This document shows, one piece after another, positions 1 through 12,300 of a stretch of DNA of 64,000 nucleotides (positions are counted from its first letter, which is position 1; each line of letters begins with the position of its first letter). Position numbers and translations under genes: made by a program. The notes beneath the pieces are model-generated. The model did no database searches. It was not told the DNA's origin and saw only the letters and a program-made list of their open reading frames with translations. Origin of the DNA: Saksenaea vasiformis B4078 (taxonomy: Eukaryota; Mucoromycota; Mucoromycetes; Mucorales; Saksenaeaceae); contig JNDT01002043.1 in assembly GCA_000697055.1 (NCBI GenBank), positions 21,591 to 85,590 of the forward strand, read 5' to 3'.

Positions 1-1601
1 AGGGAATGGTTTCTTCTTAGTTTGCTGTTTTACAGGCTGCTGCTTTTTATCGAGTTGTTGCTGATGCCGTTGTTGCTGATGAGTTGATTTTATCCATGTC
101 TTTTCATAGGGGGGAAGTGCGTCGGAGCTCGCATTACTGTCTGGTTTGGTTTTAGATGGGTTCTTTGACGGTGATTTCGTCGCATGTAAAGGTCGGATAG
201 CGTTAGCAAGTTCGACGTCAATAGGCGGTAACTTTTTTCGTCGTGTACGTCCTTTGCTAGGAGTTGTTGTCCTTGGTCGTTCTTCAAGTGCTACATTAGG
301 CTCCTCGGATGCGCTACACAAGTCAAAGGCGGACGCAAATTTCTTCATGGTCCTTCCGACGATATCCGGTGACAGTTTTCCAGCAGCAGCCAGTTCGATA
401 CTCGATGCACTGACGTGAATGCCTGTCTTATTGTCAAACCGAGCGGGGGGAACGCTTTGATCTCTTATGACGCTGTAGTTAGTTCCTGATATCAGACTTT
501 CTTCATCGGGAGTTGATCCCTGGACGAGTGACTCTGGGATAGGGAGGACATCAATTCGTGGCGATGTCTCAAAAGGATAGGGAGCGGTTTTGCCTACGGC
601 TATGGGTGTGGATGCGATGGTGATGGGGATTTTTACCCGAACGGTTTCGAATCTGTGTTCGAATTGGAAGGCGACTTCAACCAGATGATTGATAGATACT
701 AAGGGTGATTCAAGACTATAGGATAAGTTAGGATGCAGCTTGTGTTTGATAACAATAGGCTGCTGCCAGACCGAAGATTTGGAGGTGTCAACGCGATGTA
801 TAAAAGCAGGAACGGTTCTTTTGACATATTTTACTTGATTCCGCTGCTTTCCCTTTGTGGAGGCGATCTGCATGTTGACATCGGATTTAGAGACAGATTG
901 ACACCTAACAAAGTTGATTAATTTAATTGACTTTTTAACACTCCTCCGTGTGGCAAAATTTACCTGTACAGCTCAATTTGGACTAACTGTGTTCGAATAC
1001 CCCGAACGGGTTTTTGATCGGCAATGCACAAATATTGGATCGCCAAGGGGAGTGCATCCTGCTCGAGACAAATGATCTGCGGAGCATTGATCTGGCAGTG
1101 GAACTTTCCTGGTACAGTGTCTTGATATAATTTGGTTTTTATCAATGGCGAGAGTGCCCGGCTTGGTAACAAATGTCGCCGCAATACAATCGGGAACTCG
1201 GTCGTCAATGTTTTGCCTAGTCCGACGGTAATACATAATTCGACTTTGTAATGTATACTCGCCCGCTTGATTAAAACGGTTTGAGGAAAGAGGTTGGGAA
1301 TATCGATGTCCCATGGGATAACGTGTTCGCCTGCTGGTAGTGTTTTTTTGCCGTAGATCTGTCGCTTAACCTTTGGAAGTAATGGTGTGTGGATATCGAC
1401 AGCGTTCACCGTTTTATAACAGACGCGACTGAAACCTTTGAATTTGACTGTCAAGCTGCGTATTTTGGTTGGCCTGGTGAGGGTGAAACGTGCATGGCCG
1501 CCCAGTACCTGGACGTCTGTCGATGTCTGCGCGATGGGACCTAGGAAATCGAGGTAACTCTCGCGAGGCTCGATTTCAATGGAATGGAAACCATCCTTCA
1601 T
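1..1601 (-). CDS. Alpha-arrestin (ART-like) trafficking adaptor, 3' end outside window
   Basis: Alpha-arrestins recruit the Rsp5/Nedd4 ubiquitin ligase to plasma-membrane transporters and so trigger endocytosis. Two exons are visible: 1601-964 and 904-1, joined across a 59-bp intron (963-905) that keeps frame; about 514 residues are seen and the frame is still open at base 1. The N-terminal arrestin sandwich contains IRSLTVKFKG and LPAGEHVIPWDIDIPN, typical of arrestin_N. The second sandwich follows (QIICLEQDALPLAIQYLC and onward). Near residue 475 there is an LPPYE motif, an LPxY-type WW-binding site as used by Rsp5, followed by a Gln/His-rich low-complexity tail. ATG 1601 was chosen because the open frame upstream is hydrophobic and unlike the family. 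It is divergent from ALG12. Family assignment is firm; the exact paralogue is not. Confidence 0.82.
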
Positions 1602-2451
1602 GTTGAAGATTGGAAACCCGAACACAATGTGAACAGCAGACGAAATGGTCGGACAACTTAAGAAAAGGAGGGGAAAAAAGGGGGCGACTTTTGGTGACAA
1701 ACAACAGTAACAGTGGGGCTGTATACCTTGGGATTTTATTGGCGCACGATTAAAAAAGACATAAAAAAGAAATGAACCTGAGCTTGCAAACCAAGGTTCG
1801 ATTAAGAGGAACCTACTTACTACCTTACATAAATCATAATTCATCAAAATCTTAGGACATAGAACATATTATATATATTTTTCTTGTCTTTTTCTTGTTA
1901 TGAAAAGCTACTTTCTATTGTTAATAATCTTGCTTACATTTGGAATGTTGTCGGTGATTATGGCGGTGTCGTGTCCCCGACCAAAACTGGGTTACAGCTT
2001 GACCCGAGCTCGGTGCAGCTTTGGATAGACTTGTTACCCTGATTACCACCAACTATGTCAACGATTCCCTTGGCAACAGGGAACAATGATACATGCGCAA
2101 AGAGAAGAAGAAAAAAAAGGAGGAAAAAGACTCCTTCGTATTTGGGCGTGCTCAATAAGAACGAGGATGCAGAAAATAACTTCATCCTCGTTATTAAGAA
2201 TGGACATGAGGTCCTTGTTACATACCTCGATAGGAAATGGATCCACCTTCTCCATGACCTTACAATAAAACAGAAACGATAGCTGCAGAATTCTTAATGG
2301 GGCTGAAAGTCTTCGAATTGCATACTAGAAGATATCTGCTTCATTTAGTATTAGCAGAACGTTGTTGGTTCCACAAACAATCGCTTGGTCCCACATTTGC
2401 GGTCCAGAAAAAAAACCAAATTTTCTATTTTGAGCGAAGGGGTTTTCCGCT
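1602..2451. other. Intergenic region between arrestin and ALG12
   Basis: This is the shared upstream region of two divergent genes. Short open frames at 1958-2282 are Lys/Arg-rich or Phe-rich and show no family signal or splice support. I see no repeat or RNA gene here; it probably holds both promoters. Confidence 0.5.
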
Positions 2452-4315
2452 ATGAAACTCGTGGTCTTCGTGTTCATTCACATTGCCCTCTATTGCGTAC
2501 TATGCCCTTACACGAAAGTCGAAGAGAGTTTTAATCTCCAAGCAACGCATGATGTCATGCACTACCAGACTGACATCGCTTCGTATGACCATTTGGAATT
2601 TCCCGGCGTTGTTCCGCGCACATTCGCAGGTGCCACTTTACTCGGACTTTTTACATTACCGGTTGTACGTATAGCTCGGCTACTTATTCCAAATGGACCG
2701 GTGATCGGTAGCACTATTGGCGAGCAGATCCTAGCACGTCTAGTTTTGGGGACTGTTCTGTCAATGGCTTTCCATAGATACACCACTGCTGTTCAAAGAT
2801 TGTTTGGCTATCGTGCGGCTGTCGCGTTTGTATTTCTTTTGTGCTGTCAATTCCATATCCTTTTTTGGTCGAGTCGCACGCTTCCCAACACATTCGCGCT
2901 CCCATTGGCCACAATTGGCCTTGCAAACTGGACCGAAAGTCTGGCAGCAATACCAAACCGCGACAACATGTTGCGCCGGGCAATCCGATATTTAACCTTC
3001 GCTGGGATCGTGTTCCGTTTCGAAGTCGGTATCCTTTTAGCCGTCGTTGTTCTGATCGAGTGGATAATTGGTCGTCTGTCGATTAAGACAATCGTTACAG
3101 AAGGTTTATCGACCGCTGTAGTCGCATTGATCTTGACCGTCCCACTGGATTCGTTTCTTTGGCAAAGATGGCTATGGCCCGAATCTGTTGTGTTCTATTT
3201 CAACGCCATTCTCAATAAGAGTTCAGAATGGGGAACCTTACCTTTCTATGCATATTTCGTCAGCTTCTTACCGCGACTACTTCTAGTATCTTACCCACTT
3301 GCTATTGTCGGATTTGCTACAGATACCCGCGTTCGTCGATTGCTTGCGCCATCTATGGTCTACGTTACCGCATTCTCATTGTTACCTCACAAGGAATGGC
3401 GATTTATCATATATACCATTCCTATTTTCACCGCTGCTGCTGCATCCGTCGTAGCCAAAGTTTCCATCCGCATGAAACGATCCTATGCCTATTGCGCCAT
3501 TTTCTTAATCATTGTTGGCGCCACCATTTTGTCATGGGCTGGTGCTATGACGATGTTTACCGTTTCACGACATAACTACCCCGGAGGACACGCGCTATAT
3601 ACTTTGCACGCTCTGGAAGATCCGAAAGCGCCAATCTCGGTTCACATTGATGTCCTTACAGCCATGACAGGTGCCTCTCGCTTTGGTCAAATGAATCCTC
3701 GATGGACATATAGTAAAAATGAAAGTCATACCACATCAGATGACTATCTCGAAGCAGGCTATACTCACCTCATTACCGCGACACCGAAGCTCCACCCTGA
3801 GTTTCAGATAATCGACAAGACATATGGATTCGATCATATACAGCTCAAGTCGTTCAGCACGTACGTTAAAGAATTTGCCTTACGCTGGAATAGCATTTTG
3901 CCTGTGGATATCATTGTAAAACCCAAACTTTACACCTTACTACTTGAGCATCCTCAACTGTCGTGGGCCGAACATATGATACGAAAACACCCTGTTATAG
4001 TGTACAGCAAAACATATTGGTAAATACAATTGGCAGATGCCGAAAGCACCAGCTTGATATATGAATATATTCTGTAGTCCATACTGTAAACGAGCGAAAT
4101 CCATTCTGAGACGTTATTGTGGAGATAGATTCCATGTGGTTGAAGTCGATCAACGATTAGATGCCTGGGAAATGAAAATGGCACTTTACGAGTTATCCGG
4201 ACGACAAACTTTTCCAAACGTTTTTGTCAATGGTAAAAGTATTGGTGGAGCAGACGATTTAGTAGCATTTGACCAGGATGGTATCCTCAAAGATATGCTG
4301 CCTTGCGCACAGTAG
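2452..4315 (+). CDS. ALG12: ALG12-type mannosyltransferase fused in frame to a dithiol glutaredoxin
   Basis: Residues 1 to about 505 match ALG12, the ER-membrane GT22 enzyme that adds the eighth mannose (alpha-1,6) to lipid-linked oligosaccharide in N-glycosylation. Family marks seen are CPYTKVEESFNLQ, YDHLEFPGVVPRTF and LLPHKEWRFIIY among many hydrophobic helices. The ALG12 part ends near VKPKLYTLLL, but no stop follows. The frame continues into RKHPVIVYSKTY, and a 58-bp intron (4020-4077, GT...TAG) joins TG|T to give the active site CPYC. It then runs through a normal glutaredoxin C-terminus (FPNVFVNGKSIGGADDL) to TAG at 4315. Exons 2452-4019 and 4078-4315 give 601 residues. Without the splice, a TAA immediately after the donor ends ALG12 as KTYW, so retention or use of a downstream promoter could yield separate proteins (Met codon near 3976 before IRKHPV). 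The fusion is read from sequence; its expression is inference. Confidence 0.8.
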
Positions 4316-4699
4316 CTGAGCAAAGAAAGATGTGTACATTTTTACTTATTTGAATAAAGCTTGTTACGTGTTTCCATTGCTATTATATGCTGCCAGCTAA
4401 GGTGGTAATTTCTTCAGCCAGCAAAGATATCCAGGAAAATAGCAAAACGTTCCAAGACTCGAGCAAAAATCGATTTGACGCTCTCCTACCGTCCTTAATG
4501 TACCATGTCAACAATCAACGTGCTTATCTAATGGTTTATAAGAATAAGGCCTAAAATCATGTCGTTTCTCGCATGAATCGTCAAGGTTCACCCATGATGA
4601 CGCTGCAATCATATCGGAGTATAAAATGAATGATCTCCCTCAACGTTTCGACCTTCGTTCGTTTCTCGGTTGTCACACCAGCATCTTTTTCGTTTTGCC
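4316..4699. promoter_or_regulatory. Intergenic region with V-ATPase d subunit promoter
   Basis: A TATAAA at 4620-4625 lies 80 bp upstream of the V-ATPase ATG and is a plausible TATA box. Nothing else was recognised in the stretch. Confidence 0.45.
4353..4358 (+). promoter_or_regulatory. Likely poly(A) signal of the ALG12-glutaredoxin gene
   Basis: An AATAAA lies 38 bp after the glutaredoxin stop codon and is the first such hexamer downstream. Confidence 0.5.
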
Positions 4700-6009
4700 A
4701 TGGCATCAGCGCTCTTCTTTAATGCAAATGACGGTTATGTAGACGGTATCCTGCGAGGATACCGCGCCGGTATTTTGAACCAGACGCAGTACGTGAACTT
4801 TACGCAGTGCGAGTCGTTGGAAGGTGAAGTCTAGGCACCGTTAGAGGTCGAAACACTTACATAACCTAATTTCTCTTTTTTAGATCTACGTCTTCAGCTG
4901 GCCGCAACTGACTATGGTACCTTGTTGCAGAATGAACCATCACCCATCGCCACTTCGACTATTCAGGAAAAATTGACACAGCGTCTTGTCGACGAGTTTG
5001 AATATCTTCGAGCCAGCGCGGTCTATCCTCTTTCCAAGTTTTTGGACTATCTCACGTAAGTATCCTCACACGAGCCTTACTAAAAATAAATTAATCGTTT
5101 GATATAGCTACCAGTATATGATCGATAACGTCATTTTATTGATTACTGGAACTTTGCACGAACGTGATACCCATGAGTTGTTGGAACGCGCTCATCCATT
5201 GGGGTACTTTGAATCGATGCCTGCCTTGTGCGTCGCAACAACAGTGGCTGAACTATACAACACCGTGTTGGTTGAAACACCTTTGGGTAAGATGTCTCAG
5301 GTCATATGAACGGATCACTAAGACCGACAATTCCATACATAGCTCCCTATTTCGCCAACTGTCTGAGTGCTCATGATTTGGATGAACTTAACATCGAGAT
5401 CATCCGAAATACACTTTACAAGGCATATCTTGAAGATTTTTATGAGTTTTGCCAGAGTCTCGGTGGACCTACCGCCGAAGTGATGGGCGAAATCCTCCGC
5501 GTAAGTGTGCTCCTACGTTTTAATCACTCACTCACGGTTGTACAGTTTGAAGCAGACCGCCGTACTATCAATATTACGATCAACTCGTTCAACACCGAGC
5601 TGACCAAGGAAGATCGTAAAAAGCTATTTCCTACTATTGGACGGTTGTACCCTGAAGCCAACGCAAAGCTAGGCATCGCCGACGAAATTGAACAAGTGAA
5701 AGCGGCATGCGAAGTGTTTTCGGTAAAGCAGAGATATGATTGTCACAGCAAAAAAAGTTCTAACTGTATCATTTACTACAGGACTTTAGACCTTTCTTTG
5801 ATACCACTACAAGCAACAGAACCTTGGAAGACAAGTTCTTTGAGCACGAAGTCTTCTTGAATCGTCTTGCTTTCCAGCAACAGTTCAACTATGGTGTGTT
5901 CTATGCGTACCTTAAACTCAAAGAGCAGGAAGTTCGTAACATTGTATGGATTGCCGAATGTATTTCCCAGAACCAGAAGGATAAGATCAACAATTACATC
6001 CCAGTGTAG
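4700..6009 (+). CDS. VMA6: V-type ATPase V0 subunit d
   Basis: Subunit d sits on the cytosolic face of the V0 ring and couples the V1 central stalk to proton translocation in vacuolar and endosomal membranes. Six exons (4700-4823, 4884-5055, 5108-5286, 5343-5500, 5546-5722, 5782-6009) keep phase and give 345 residues, the same as the yeast protein. Diagnostic stretches are [15 protein letters not shown] near the N-terminus, [17 protein letters not shown], the splice-restored [25 protein letters not shown], and the C-terminal [20 protein letters not shown]. All introns are GT-AG and 43-60 bp. Nothing is missing, and the gene looks intact and conserved. Confidence 0.95.
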
Positions 6010-6345
6010 AAGAAAGAAACATGTGCGATAAAACTCCGTATTCAACTAAATGGCCACAAACTCTCTCGTTATATTGCTAAACAGCACTAGAGTCTTCGTT
6101 AATACAAACGCCTCAGTCGAGGAGCTTTTTTTTTTTCTTTGTTCGTTTAAACATACGTGAACTTTGCTTCGCAAAAGAAGAGAAGATAATCGCCTACTTC
6201 TACTACTTACTACAGGCTACTACTTTTATATATGAAGAAACGACGAATACAAATGTAAAAGACAAAAATGAAGACGAATATTATGATGGGATGCGGCGGA
6301 GGAATGCAGGAACGTTGTGATGTAGGATTTGTCGGTTTAGATATA
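6010..6345. other. Convergent 3' intergenic region
   Basis: This lies between the converging ends of VMA6 and the adenylyl cyclase gene. It holds a poly-T/pyrimidine tract near 6127-6140. No gene was seen. Confidence 0.5.
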
Positions 6346-9300
6346 CTAGTAAAAATCTGGCATCACTGCCGAAGATGTCGATAGTCCAGCCACTTCTGAA
6401 TACATTTGCAATGCTCTCAAAATGTGCATGGGATCCAGCTCGATCGCATCGCCTAGTTTTTCCAGTACATTGGCAAAATGGCCAACCTTCTGCAGATAAA
6501 GAGCAGATGCTGCATTCTAAAAAAGGAAAGAAAAATAAGAAAGCTAGCTGTTGCAACAAGACCCACTCTTACCTCGACACGCGCCACAAAATTTTCCACA
6601 AGCAGCATAAGTTCTTCATCCGTTGCGTTTTGTTTGATATGATGATCTAACAAACGACCAATGCCTGTCGTTGCAGCGCTAACAATGGTTTCGGGATTGC
6701 CATTTGTTCCATTGGAGGTGTACATATTATTAATGGAACTGCCTGCTTTACCCTTGGAGAGGACACTGCCAGTTGTGATGCGTTCAAGACGGATAGCGAT
6801 GTTGCTGAGAGCGCAAATCAGTGAGGGATCGATGGACCGCCCGGTTCTGGTTGATCGAGGTACTTCCAACTCGACAGGCGTAGGCGCCTCCGAGATCTCC
6901 CGAGACCCTCCATCTTCAGCCGGCTCGATTTGAGGAGATGGAGCCAGCGAAGGCTGAGCAGAAGGTTTCGGAGAGATGGGCGTCTTCATCAATGCAGGTG
7001 CTGCCTCGGCTGCCATTAGTTCGCTCTTGGCAAGTTCCATACGCGCCGCGAGTTGTTTTGGATAAACCAAGCTCAGCATTTCTGGTGTTTCTAAACCCTT
7101 CAACCGACGTTCACCCAGACTCATAATGAGAAAACCAAGTCGTTTCAACTGCTGAATATCACGGTTGATAGAGTAGCTGACACCTGGAATCGCCGATGCG
7201 CCCGCTTCGTCTGCTGTTGCTGAAGAACCGTCATTATCATCAATCACGCCAGGGAAGTTCCTCAACGCCGCCACAACATCGGACGACACACAGATCTGAC
7301 CACCGTCAGCTGCGTTACAAATACGGCTTGCCTTGTTCACAACAGGTCCAAAGTAATCCATACGGTTGGTAATAGGGTTGCGTTCAAAGACAGGTGTACC
7401 CCAGTGGATACCCATTCTTACTGACAGACCTTTGTAAATCACGACACCATCTTTTTCGATCTCACGCCCTTCCTCCGTGTCGACAATACCAGCAGGCCAG
7501 TCTGCTTCGATAAGTTGTAATTGGACGGTAAAACACCATAACAGGGCTGCTGTGATGTTCTGGAAGCACACCATAAACGCGTCACCTTCCGTCTTGACTT
7601 CATAGCCACCGACGCTGCGCAGCGTACGACGCATAACAGCGTCATGAATCTTGATAGATGATCGCATATTTTCAGGCTGCGTTTCCCAGAACTGGGTAGA
7701 GCTCTTGATATCTGTAAAGACAAGTGCCACCTGGTCTGTTGGTGGAGGCACTTCTCTGTCCAAGCGTGCTAAAGTCTAATTTCAAGTTAACAGTAAGAAA
7801 TAGGGGCCACACGAACTTACCGAATCTCCTGGGCCATCATCCTGCCATCTTCGCTTATTCTTCCCTACGAGCATTCCGCTCGCATCGTCTAGGATCATAC
7901 CACCAGCATCAGGTCCCACGCCACCACGACCTGGGCCAAGATTGACGCCACGCATTCGTAGACGTTTATCACGCTTATCAAATAGGTCACTCACTCCAAT
8001 CACCATGACCATCACCTTGTCGTCTGCACCATACGTTATTGCAAAATCACGCAGCTTTTGAGCAGCCGCCATTAAATCGTCCTTTTCCGTGCGTGCAATA
8101 TCAACTGCTGTCTGGTACGACATGCGATCCCACAAACCGCGAGAAGCCATGATTACGAACTCGTCATCTTCCGTCAAATCAATCGTAGACACATATGGGT
8201 TTGCGTTCACAACCGGAATAAGATGGAAATGCCCAAAGCTTCTTGATACGTTCAGTTCACCATTAAGCAAACCCGTCTCTGAGACATAACCTCCTGCTGC
8301 ACGAATACGTGAAATTTCGCTTGGATTGAGAGGGATATGCTTCTGGGTAATTTCGAAAGCTTGACCGTTGTTACGAGAAATTACAGCAAGCGCATCACCA
8401 ATATTGGCCACATAAAGTTTTGTCCCTGCAATATAACACACAACTCCAGATGCTCCGGCGTCTTTTTCATCTCCTGGATTCGAGCCGAGCTCTTTCTCAA
8501 GCGACAAGAATGTACGTCGCATAGCCGATACTACACTATCATCATCCTTGATTTTCCTCATTTCGTTCATAAAGTGGTAGGTCAGATTATCGTTGAGGAA
8601 CTTGATAAGCTTGCATCCTGATTTGGTAACTTTTCGTCCATCGAACAGGCCAAAGATACACTTATCGTCATTGTTTTGGAATCGAGGCATTACCAGATCC
8701 CACGCTGCCAAATGATCACTCTGACCCAACCAATCTGCAATACCGTAGGCCATACTATTGACTTCCGATGGGGACGTTCGTACACGTCGATCATGAGATT
8801 CTTCAGGTATCCATACACCCAAGATAGTGACATCCATCAAGCCAAGCATACGGAGACGTGTCAAGGCACTAAAGTCTGATAGATCTTTCTCCTTCGGATT
8901 GGCCGGATCTGGGTGCGTCTTCTTAATCTCCAGACGTTTGTTTCCGGACAAATTCAAGTACTTGAGGCCAAGATTCCAATTCCTGTAATTGATTTAGCCA
9001 GGTTGATCTATTTCGACCGGTTTCTTACCAGTTCCAGTCATACGGCCAGTTGGCAATATTGTACTTTAGCACATTGTTTCCAACGTCCAGCACCAACAGC
9101 TTTCTGAGTTTACCAATCTCGGCAGGCAGAGTTCGTAGTTTGTTTCCGTTGATGGCCAGGACCCGTAAATAGCTCAGCTTTTCGATGTCTTCTGCAGGAA
9201 GAGAAGTTAGATGATTCCCTGACAAGTACAGTTCGTGAAGATGCTGATGGCATAGGCCTTCTGGAGGAATTTCGTAAAGGTGATTGAAGGAAAGATTAAG

Positions 9301-12300
9301 GATCCGCAGTTCCAGGAACAGTGACAGAGGGGACCAGATATCATTTGTCAGACGATTATCACCCAGGTACAGTTTTAAAAGCGACAAAGAAAGCGGAGGA
9401 GGATGGTTGCGAGGACTGGCGAAGAAAGATGGAGGATTGAAATTGGGTGCTGCTTGTACATTTGCTGGGTTGGGTGTCGAAGAGTCCAGCGACGGGTTGC
9501 TTGTGTTCATACCTGGAGGCGTATAACGCTGATTCGGTTCTCCGTTCGCAGCCATTGGCACGATACCTTGGCCAGCGTTTGAACCTAGCTGAGTGGGAAT
9601 AACACCATCCGTAGCAGCGTTAGCCATGACCGAGGGAGTAACAACAGCTTCTGCTTGCGGGGTCAATGGGAGATGTACAGCTACGCCAGGAGCCGAATAA
9701 GGCTCGGGAAAGCATTCTAACAAGTTGGAGGAGCAGTTGAGAAGTTTCAAGGATGCGCAAAGCCAGATCTCTTTAGGGAGAGTTTTTAAATTGTTTTTTT
9801 GTGCATCGAGTTCCTTGAGGTCACTGAGCTGTGAAATCTCCATAGGTAAACTATCCAAGTTGTTGTTCTGCACGGACAGGCGGACCAGTTTACGGAGAGC
9901 ACCGATGCTTGATGGAATAGAGTTTAGGGTGTTGCTGTCCAAGACGAGACGTTCGAGCAAAATAGCGTTTAAGAACACGTCTTCCGGTATGGACGATAAT
10001 TTGCAGTTGGAAAGGTTAAGATCCGTCAGAACACATGATGCTTTTGGAGCGAGACCCATGGGCACTTCATTCTCTTCTCTTTTCTTGGCGGAAGACAGAT
10101 TGAACTGAGTCAAATGGTTTTTATACATCTTGAACTGCTTCAAACTGGGGAAGTCGAAGTTGACGAGGCCCACCGAGTTATAATCCACGTACATGACCTC
10201 TAGCTTCGGCAACTGGCAGAGTACATCGAGATCTGTAATAACGTTCTGTCGAATATCTAATTCTTGCAGATTCACCAACTTGGCGAACGATAGCGGCAAG
10301 CTTCCGCTGATCCGGTTAGCAATGGCAACCAAACGAGCAAGATTGACAAGGTTGCCGATTTCCTCCGGGAAAGCAGCGATCTTGTTGAAACTGACATCGA
10401 GACATGTCAAACTTGTTATTTGACAAATCACTTCGGGGAACTCCGTGAACGAATTGTTCGATATATAAAGAACAGTCAGGTACTGCAAGGATGCAAACGT
10501 CTGTGGCAGCGAATCGAGTCGGTTGTTAAATACACTTAATGTTTTTAGGTTTACGAGTTCCTCTAATCGAGCGTGATGCAGATCTCGTAGTCGATTGCTG
10601 GATATGTTGAGATCTTCTAAGCCATCAATATGGCGAACAGATTGTGGTATAGTAGCGTATTCGTTATTTGTAAGCCATAGTTTCTTCAGATTCGTACACG
10701 CTTGGAGAAAATCAGCAGGTAGTTCCATGTGAAGATTTTTGGATAGGTCCAAGGATATAATGTGCGAGACACAGTCATACAGACAAATAGGAACGGCTGA
10801 CAGATTTCTGGCTTGTAGGTCCACATGCGCGCCGAAATCACCCCCATCCTCTCGGTATGATGGTGGCACCGCGGTAGGACGGAACGTGAATCGTAAGAGG
10901 TATGAATTATCTTCGCGACCGACGTCTTCAATTCGATCCTGATCGGTATATCCCATCTGTTCTAATAGTGTCTTTTGCAATTGTAAAGGACGTTCATTCG
11001 CTTCTAGAACGCGTTCTACAAGACTCCATTTAGTTGACTCGCAATTTGCTCTATCCAGATACAAACCAAGGTTGTTCCTTCGGAGGACCAGCTCATGTTT
11101 ACTCATATCCTGTAGGAAAAATTTACCGGCGAGTTTTTGCTTGAGATCATTTGTTGTTGCATTCAGCGACACTTGCAAAGTGCCAAATGTGGCATCAGGT
11201 CGAAAAATACGTATACAGAACTACCATCGTATTAGCAGTCATCTTCTGTAGTCTGAAGTCCTTACATTTTTCTTTACTATGTCTCCATTCTCTTGCTCAA
11301 TGATAGAGCATCCGTCAAATTCTGGTAGCTCTACCTCTGCTACACTCGTTCCTAGCACGCTGGATGCCATCATACCAGGAGGTTGAACAGCCCAGCTGTC
11401 CGGTGGTGCCCATGTTTCTACTGCTGACAGGGAATCAAAACTCTGAAAAATAATAATGAGAAAGCTGTGCGTATAACATGGACGTTTCCTTACCGTATCT
11501 CGGGTTAAGAGAGAGGCAGGCGCTAGTATATCACTTTGATTCCGGAGGTAGTATTCATGATTGACGATGCCTTCCAAGCTCGTAAAATTTTGATCAACTA
11601 AGCATTAAAGAAAAATTTGATGTGAAGCGGGGAACCAAAAAGAAGAGCAAAGAGTTCACACGTGCACTACTTACGTTCAATCTCCTAGATGTAGAGAGAT
11701 GACATTTAGCCAACGCACATTATCTAATTTTTGGTACATTACCCTAACGTCTTTCAATGTTGCATTTCGTTCACTATAGATGAATTTGTCGGAATCCTTT
11801 ACTTTGCGACTTGTGCTAGATCCTGAGGATTTTTTGCGTTCTCCATATGCTTGGGAAGGATAATAATGGGGACCTCTTTGGATAAATCTGAAAGGGTCAT
11901 CTACGCTAGCTGCGTCCAAGGGATGAGGTTGAATAAATCGATTATCATTGTCATTTGACTTTTTTCGTTGGTTAAGAGACACTGAAGAGGCATTACTGGG
12001 ACAAGTCGAAGAAGCTGAAGAGATACTTGAGCTTGTCAAATTAATTGAAGATGCGGAATGGTTCAAATCACTGCGACCTAAAAAATGCGCACGATGTTGT
12101 GAGCTGCTATCAGCCGATTGCCCAGCTGCTGGGAAGAAGCAACCATGAGATTGTGCTACCGGTTTCTTCCCAATACTTACTTTTCTTTTTTCCAAATCGG
12201 CTGAGAAAATATCTTTTTTTATCTTTGGGTGCATGTGCTGAAAGTAATCCAGGATCTAACGGAAGTGGTCAGACAGATCGCTTAACCGATTTATACTCCG

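Noticed and set aside
1602..1847. A longer N-terminus for the arrestin gene
   Set aside because: The extra 82 residues are hydrophobic and Cys/Phe-rich with no arrestin likeness. ATG 1601 fits the family start.
4061..4315. A stand-alone 84-residue glutaredoxin starting at the ATG at 4061
   Set aside because: That ATG lies inside the intron and the frame would miss the first active-site cysteine context (SKTY before CPYC). The spliced model restores the full motif.
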